Source: Chloroherpeton thalassium ATCC 35110
GTDB lineage: Bacteria > Bacteroidota > Chlorobiia > Chlorobiales > Chloroherpetonaceae
Reading direction: 5' to 3'
Assembly: GCF_000020525.1 (NCBI RefSeq)
Contig: NC_011026.1
Location: 434,001 to 498,000 of the forward strand
DNA: 64,000 bases
This document shows positions 61,122 to 64,000 of the stretch, piece by piece (position 1 is the first letter of the stretch; each line of letters opens with the position of its first letter). Under the pieces are notes generated by a model that saw nothing but the letters and a program-made list of their open reading frames with translations, was not told where the DNA came from and did not search any database. A program made the position numbers and the translations under genes.

Positions 61122-61877
61122 TTAATTGAAGAACATGTGATAGCCAACCTGCAAAGCAAGGTCTGGAGCACCGTCATCTAACCCAAAACCAAGCATGCCT
61201 CTAAAGCAGCCATCTGGGCTTAAACGATAGTCCATTCCTGCAGAAAGCAGACCGTAATCGCCTTCTGTTTTTAGATTGAGCTCGCCAATCAAGTACATTT
61301 TTGGCGACACTTGGTAAATCGATCCAACGGCAAAAAGTAAGGACGACTCGCGATCATCATTGACAGACTCCAAGAATTCCAGCATCACTGTGCCGGTGAG
61401 CACCACATCTTTGGTCAGCGGATGGCGAACCGAGCCAAATCCGCCAAAATTGACATTTCCATAACCGGCTTCTTCTTTTCCAACCGGGAGCGTGATGTAG
61501 CCGCCAGCCGCAATTTTGGTATAACTGGAAGTCGGAAAGTTATAACGACCAATCACCTTTAAATCCGAAAGGCCTGATTCGCCATCGCCAATTTCTGGGT
61601 TGGTATTGATGAAGCCAAGCTCTGCGCCTAATTGAAATTCCTTTTGGTCGCCAAGAGGAATGGCAGCCTGAACTGGCAAGTAAATCGAGCTGAGCTGATC
61701 ATAATCGCTATAACGCAGAGAAATTTGGCCATACGGCGTTCTGCTCATCGAGGCGTCTTCAAAAAACGTCTGGAACAGATGAACCTGATCAAATGTGGAT
61801 GTTTGAGCATAAACCGCATTAAACTGAAGCATGGTGGCCAATGCAACCGCAAACACAATGAATTTTATTTTTTTCAT
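61122..61877 (-). CDS. Outer-membrane beta-barrel protein
   Basis: About 251 residues from ATG 61877. Signal peptide (IKFIVFAVALATMLQFNAVYAQ), then barrel strands with repeated patterns (YGQISLRYSDYDQLSSIYLPVQAAIPLGDQKEFQLGAELGFI, KIAAGGYITLPVGKEEAGYGN, MYLIGELNLKTEGDYGLLSAGMDYRL) and an end ALQVGYHMFFN. No assigned role. The frame is open to 61958, but that extension lacks a start other than TTG. Confidence 0.82.
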   Translation of the reverse strand: MKKIKFIVFAVALATMLQFNAVYAQTSTFDQVHLFQTFFEDASMSRTPYGQISLRYSDYDQLSSIYLPVQAAIPLGDQKEFQLGAELGFINTNPEIGDGESGLSDLKVIGRYNFPTSSYTKIAAGGYITLPVGKEEAGYGNVNFGGFGSVRHPLTKDVVLTGTVMLEFLESVNDDRESSLLFAVGSIYQVSPKMYLIGELNLKTEGDYGLLSAGMDYRLSPDGCFRGMLGFGLDDGAPDLALQVGYHMFFN

Positions 61878-62008
61878 AGCAACTTGGTTTTTAGTTGTAA
61901 AAAATCGTGCACCCAACTTGTCACTCTTATGATAATGGGATTGCGAAACCAAAATCAAAAAAGTTACGCATTTTGTGTGTGACGGCCTTCACAGATAAAC
62001 CAATAACT

Positions 62009-62425
62009 TTATTCATTTATTTTTTTCTTGGCTTCGTTACTTTGATGACGCTTGCCTGCTATCCGCACAATCACATAAGCAATTAGGGCAAAAACAAAGA
62101 AGGAAAAAAGCAACCAGGCAATGGATTGAAGGGTTTCAATAATGGTTCGGTAAACTTCTAAAACCCACCGCTCAAGGTTGAGGTCGGGCATGTTCGAATC
62201 AGTGTAGCGAGACGTGATATATTTCTCCAGTTCAAAAATTCTGACGCCGCCAGAAATCCCAACCACGTAAATCGCAAACGTAAGATAGCGAGTCCAGGCA
62301 TAGCGGATGTCGTCCTCTACAATTCTGCCTAAAATGCGTTCAACAGGCTGCGAAAAAAAACGCCCGACTAAGCCTGAAACAATCAATGCAATTAAAAATG
62401 TGACGATGAGAAGTGAAATAAACAT
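62009..62425 (-). CDS. Small integral membrane protein
   Basis: 138 residues with three hydrophobic segments: ~1-20, ~48-62 (RYLTFAIYVVGISGGV) and ~97-121 (SIAWLLFSFFVFALIAYVIVRIAG). A cytoplasmic lysine-rich tail ends KKKINE. No family recognised. Divergent from the clpB-like gene. Confidence 0.72.
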   Translation of the reverse strand: MFISLLIVTFLIALIVSGLVGRFFSQPVERILGRIVEDDIRYAWTRYLTFAIYVVGISGGVRIFELEKYITSRYTDSNMPDLNLERWVLEVYRTIIETLQSIAWLLFSFFVFALIAYVIVRIAGKRHQSNEAKKKINE

Positions 62426-62684
62426 GGCTGTGATGTGTTGATTTTTGTAGCGTTAAATTATCGTAAATAAAAAACGCGTGTTTGCCTCGCATGAATGCTG
62501 AAAACGTATACGAACATTGTCCATCAAGATCGCATTCTTCTTTTTTCATCTTTTCGCATTTCCCCAAAAACAGGATGTTGCTTTGCTTGAACATGCTTGA
62601 ACATATTTATCCTTTTTTCCGAATAACCTGAGTGGCGATTTTTGTTCTTAACTCTACATTTAACATTAAAAATTGAACTAAACT

Positions 62685-64000
62685 ATGCCGGTGAAAGACA
62701 CATTACATCAGGATATTGAGACGAGATTGGCTGAAATTGATCAGCAATTGGCAAATTTGCGCGAGGAACAAGAGCGAATACAAGCAAAGTGGCAATCGCA
62801 AAAAGAGCTGATTATGAGCATCCGCAAGCTCAAGTCAGACATAGAAGAAGCCAAAGTACAAGCGGAAGAGTTTGAGCGCCAGGGCAATTACGGCAAAGTG
62901 GCCGAACTGCGCTATGGAAAGATTACGCAGCTTGAAAAAGAGCTTGAGCAAGGCAAAAAAAAGGTGGAAGCGCTTCGCGCGTCTGGCAATATGTTGATGA
63001 AAGAAGACATCGAGAGCAAAGATATTGCTGACGTCGTTTCGAAATGGACGGGCATTCCTGTTTCAAAAATGCTGCAATCCGAGCGGCAGAAAATTTTAAA
63101 CATCGAAGATGAATTGCGCAAACGCGTTATTGGACAGCGAGAAGCCATTCACGCTGTTAGCGAAGCGGTCAAACGTGCACGCGCTGGCTTAAGCGATGAA
63201 AAGCGACCAATTGGCTCGTTTATCTTTCTTGGCACCACGGGCGTTGGAAAAACTGAGCTTGCCAGAAGCCTTGCGGCTTATCTTTTCAATGATGAGGACG
63301 CCATGGTACGAATTGATATGAGCGAATACATGGAAGCGTTTAATGTGAGCCGTTTGGTTGGCGCGCCTCCCGGATATGTCGGTTATGAAGAAGGCGGCCA
63401 GCTCACGGAAGCCGTTCGTCGCAAGCCGTTTTCGGTTGTGCTGCTGGATGAAATTGAGAAAGCACATCCCGATGTGTTCAATATTTTACTCCAAGTGCTC
63501 GACGACGGCAGGCTTACCGACAACAAAGGCCATACCGTGAATTTCAGAAACACCATTATCATTATGACCAGCAACCTTGGCTCGCATTTGATCCAAGAAG
63601 AAATGGCAAAGCTAACCGATGAAAATAAAGAGACGATTCTTCCTGAGCTGCGCGCCAAGCTTTTTGATTTGATGCGCAAAAGCCTTCGGCCAGAATTTCT
63701 GAACCGTGTGGACGAAACGATTCTCTTCACGCCGCTCACGCGCGAAGATCTCAAGCAAATCGTGGATATTCAATTTGAGCGCATTCGGCAAACGGCTCAG
63801 AAGCAAAATATTTTGCTTCGCATCACGGATGAAGCCAAAAATTGGCTTGGGCAATTGGGTTACGACCCGCACTTTGGCGCGCGCCCACTCAAACGGGTTA
63901 TGCAGCGATATATCACAAACGAACTTGCCGAAAAAATCCTTGGCGGAGAAGTTTCAGATGGGGATTCCATTGAAATCGTGTTGGAAAATAACCAGTTGGT
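62685..64000 (+). CDS. clpB: ClpB-like protein lacking N-domain and first AAA+ domain; 3' end beyond the window
   Basis: Starts [21 protein letters not shown] at 62685 and stays open to the window edge (~439 residues). Residues ~1-100 are the coiled-coil middle domain (ending [31 protein letters not shown]). AAA-2 follows with Walker A GTTGVGKT (183-190, Thr instead of the usual Pro), [44 protein letters not shown], sensor [11 protein letters not shown] and [12 protein letters not shown]. Nothing like the ClpB N-domain or NBD1 is encoded upstream, where a divergent gene sits. It is a half-size ClpB paralogue, not obviously a broken gene. Confidence 0.9.
   Translation, partial: MPVKDTLHQDIETRLAEIDQQLANLREEQERIQAKWQSQKELIMSIRKLKSDIEEAKVQAEEFERQGNYGKVAELRYGKITQLEKELEQGKKKVEALRASGNMLMKEDIESKDIADVVSKWTGIPVSKMLQSERQKILNIEDELRKRVIGQREAIHAVSEAVKRARAGLSDEKRPIGSFIFLGTTGVGKTELARSLAAYLFNDEDAMVRIDMSEYMEAFNVSRLVGAPPGYVGYEEGGQLTEAVRRKPFSVVLLDEIEKAHPDVFNILLQVLDDGRLTDNKGHTVNFRNTIIIMTSNLGSHLIQEEMAKLTDENKETILPELRAKLFDLMRKSLRPEFLNRVDETILFTPLTREDLKQIVDIQFERIRQTAQKQNILLRITDEAKNWLGQLGYDPHFGARPLKRVMQRYITNELAEKILGGEVSDGDSIEIVLENNQL

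Noticed and set aside
62009-62684. Missing N-terminal half of ClpB by frameshift
   Set aside because: The region before 62685 holds a divergent membrane-protein gene and AT-rich DNA; I find no ClpB NBD1 or N-domain residues in any plus-strand frame.

Overview
The window looks like chromosomal DNA of a Bacteroidota/Chlorobiota-type bacterium. My best guess, from family content and memory rather than any search, is a gliding green sulfur bacterium similar to Chloroherpeton thalassium. Pointers are a DUF2851 protein, a BatD/DUF58 pair, a BBP2-type porin in front of amt-glnK, a HEAT-cyclophilin fusion, an MglA/roadblock cluster, type 2 IPP isomerase with a polyprenyl synthase, and mostly weak Shine-Dalgarno sequences. 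I saw no rRNA, tRNA or CRISPR array.

Layout. 1-1043: 3' part of a DUF4114-like lipoprotein. 1212-24512: a large minus-strand surface-polysaccharide locus with eight glycosyltransferases (four GT2-like, three GT4-like and, further out at 24711, one GT9), an acetyltransferase, a Wzx flippase, a Wzy/ligase-like protein, a Wzc-like co-polymerase, a short TolC-like protein, a receiver-sugar transferase fusion and a lone response regulator. Many of these genes overlap by ATGA. A plus-strand three-gene island (4466-8733: small membrane protein, zinc ribbon, CHAT-STAND-TPR protein) interrupts this locus and is bracketed by dispersed repeats.

23664-30830: a minus-strand group with a class II glutamine amidotransferase, GT9, a putative amidoligase, a protoglobin sensor, a Cys-containing sensor-like protein, three roadblock proteins and an MglA GTPase. 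This is the most interesting regulatory block: a haem sensor beside a polarity/motility-type GTPase switch.

31426-46221: housekeeping and envelope genes: an FtsX-like permease, fni, a polyprenyl synthase, DUF2851, porin-amt-PII (with paired palindromes upstream and a hairpin between cistrons), HEAT-cyclophilin, an orphan NtrB-like kinase and a BatD/DUF58 pair. 46387-47090: a complex tandem repeat. 47108-53155: czcCBA-type metal efflux, with a second tandem repeat between czcB and czcC. 53471-62425: HerA-like ATPase, holin-4-like membrane protein, DUF4139, outer-membrane barrels, murI, a TPR-like exported protein, an FmdB zinc ribbon and a small membrane protein. 62685-64000: start of a ClpB-like protein that has only the middle domain and second AAA+ domain.

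Dispersed palindromic repeats recur at 3990-4395, 8814-9097, 13305-13575, 46387-47090 and 51476-51866. They mark boundaries between blocks.
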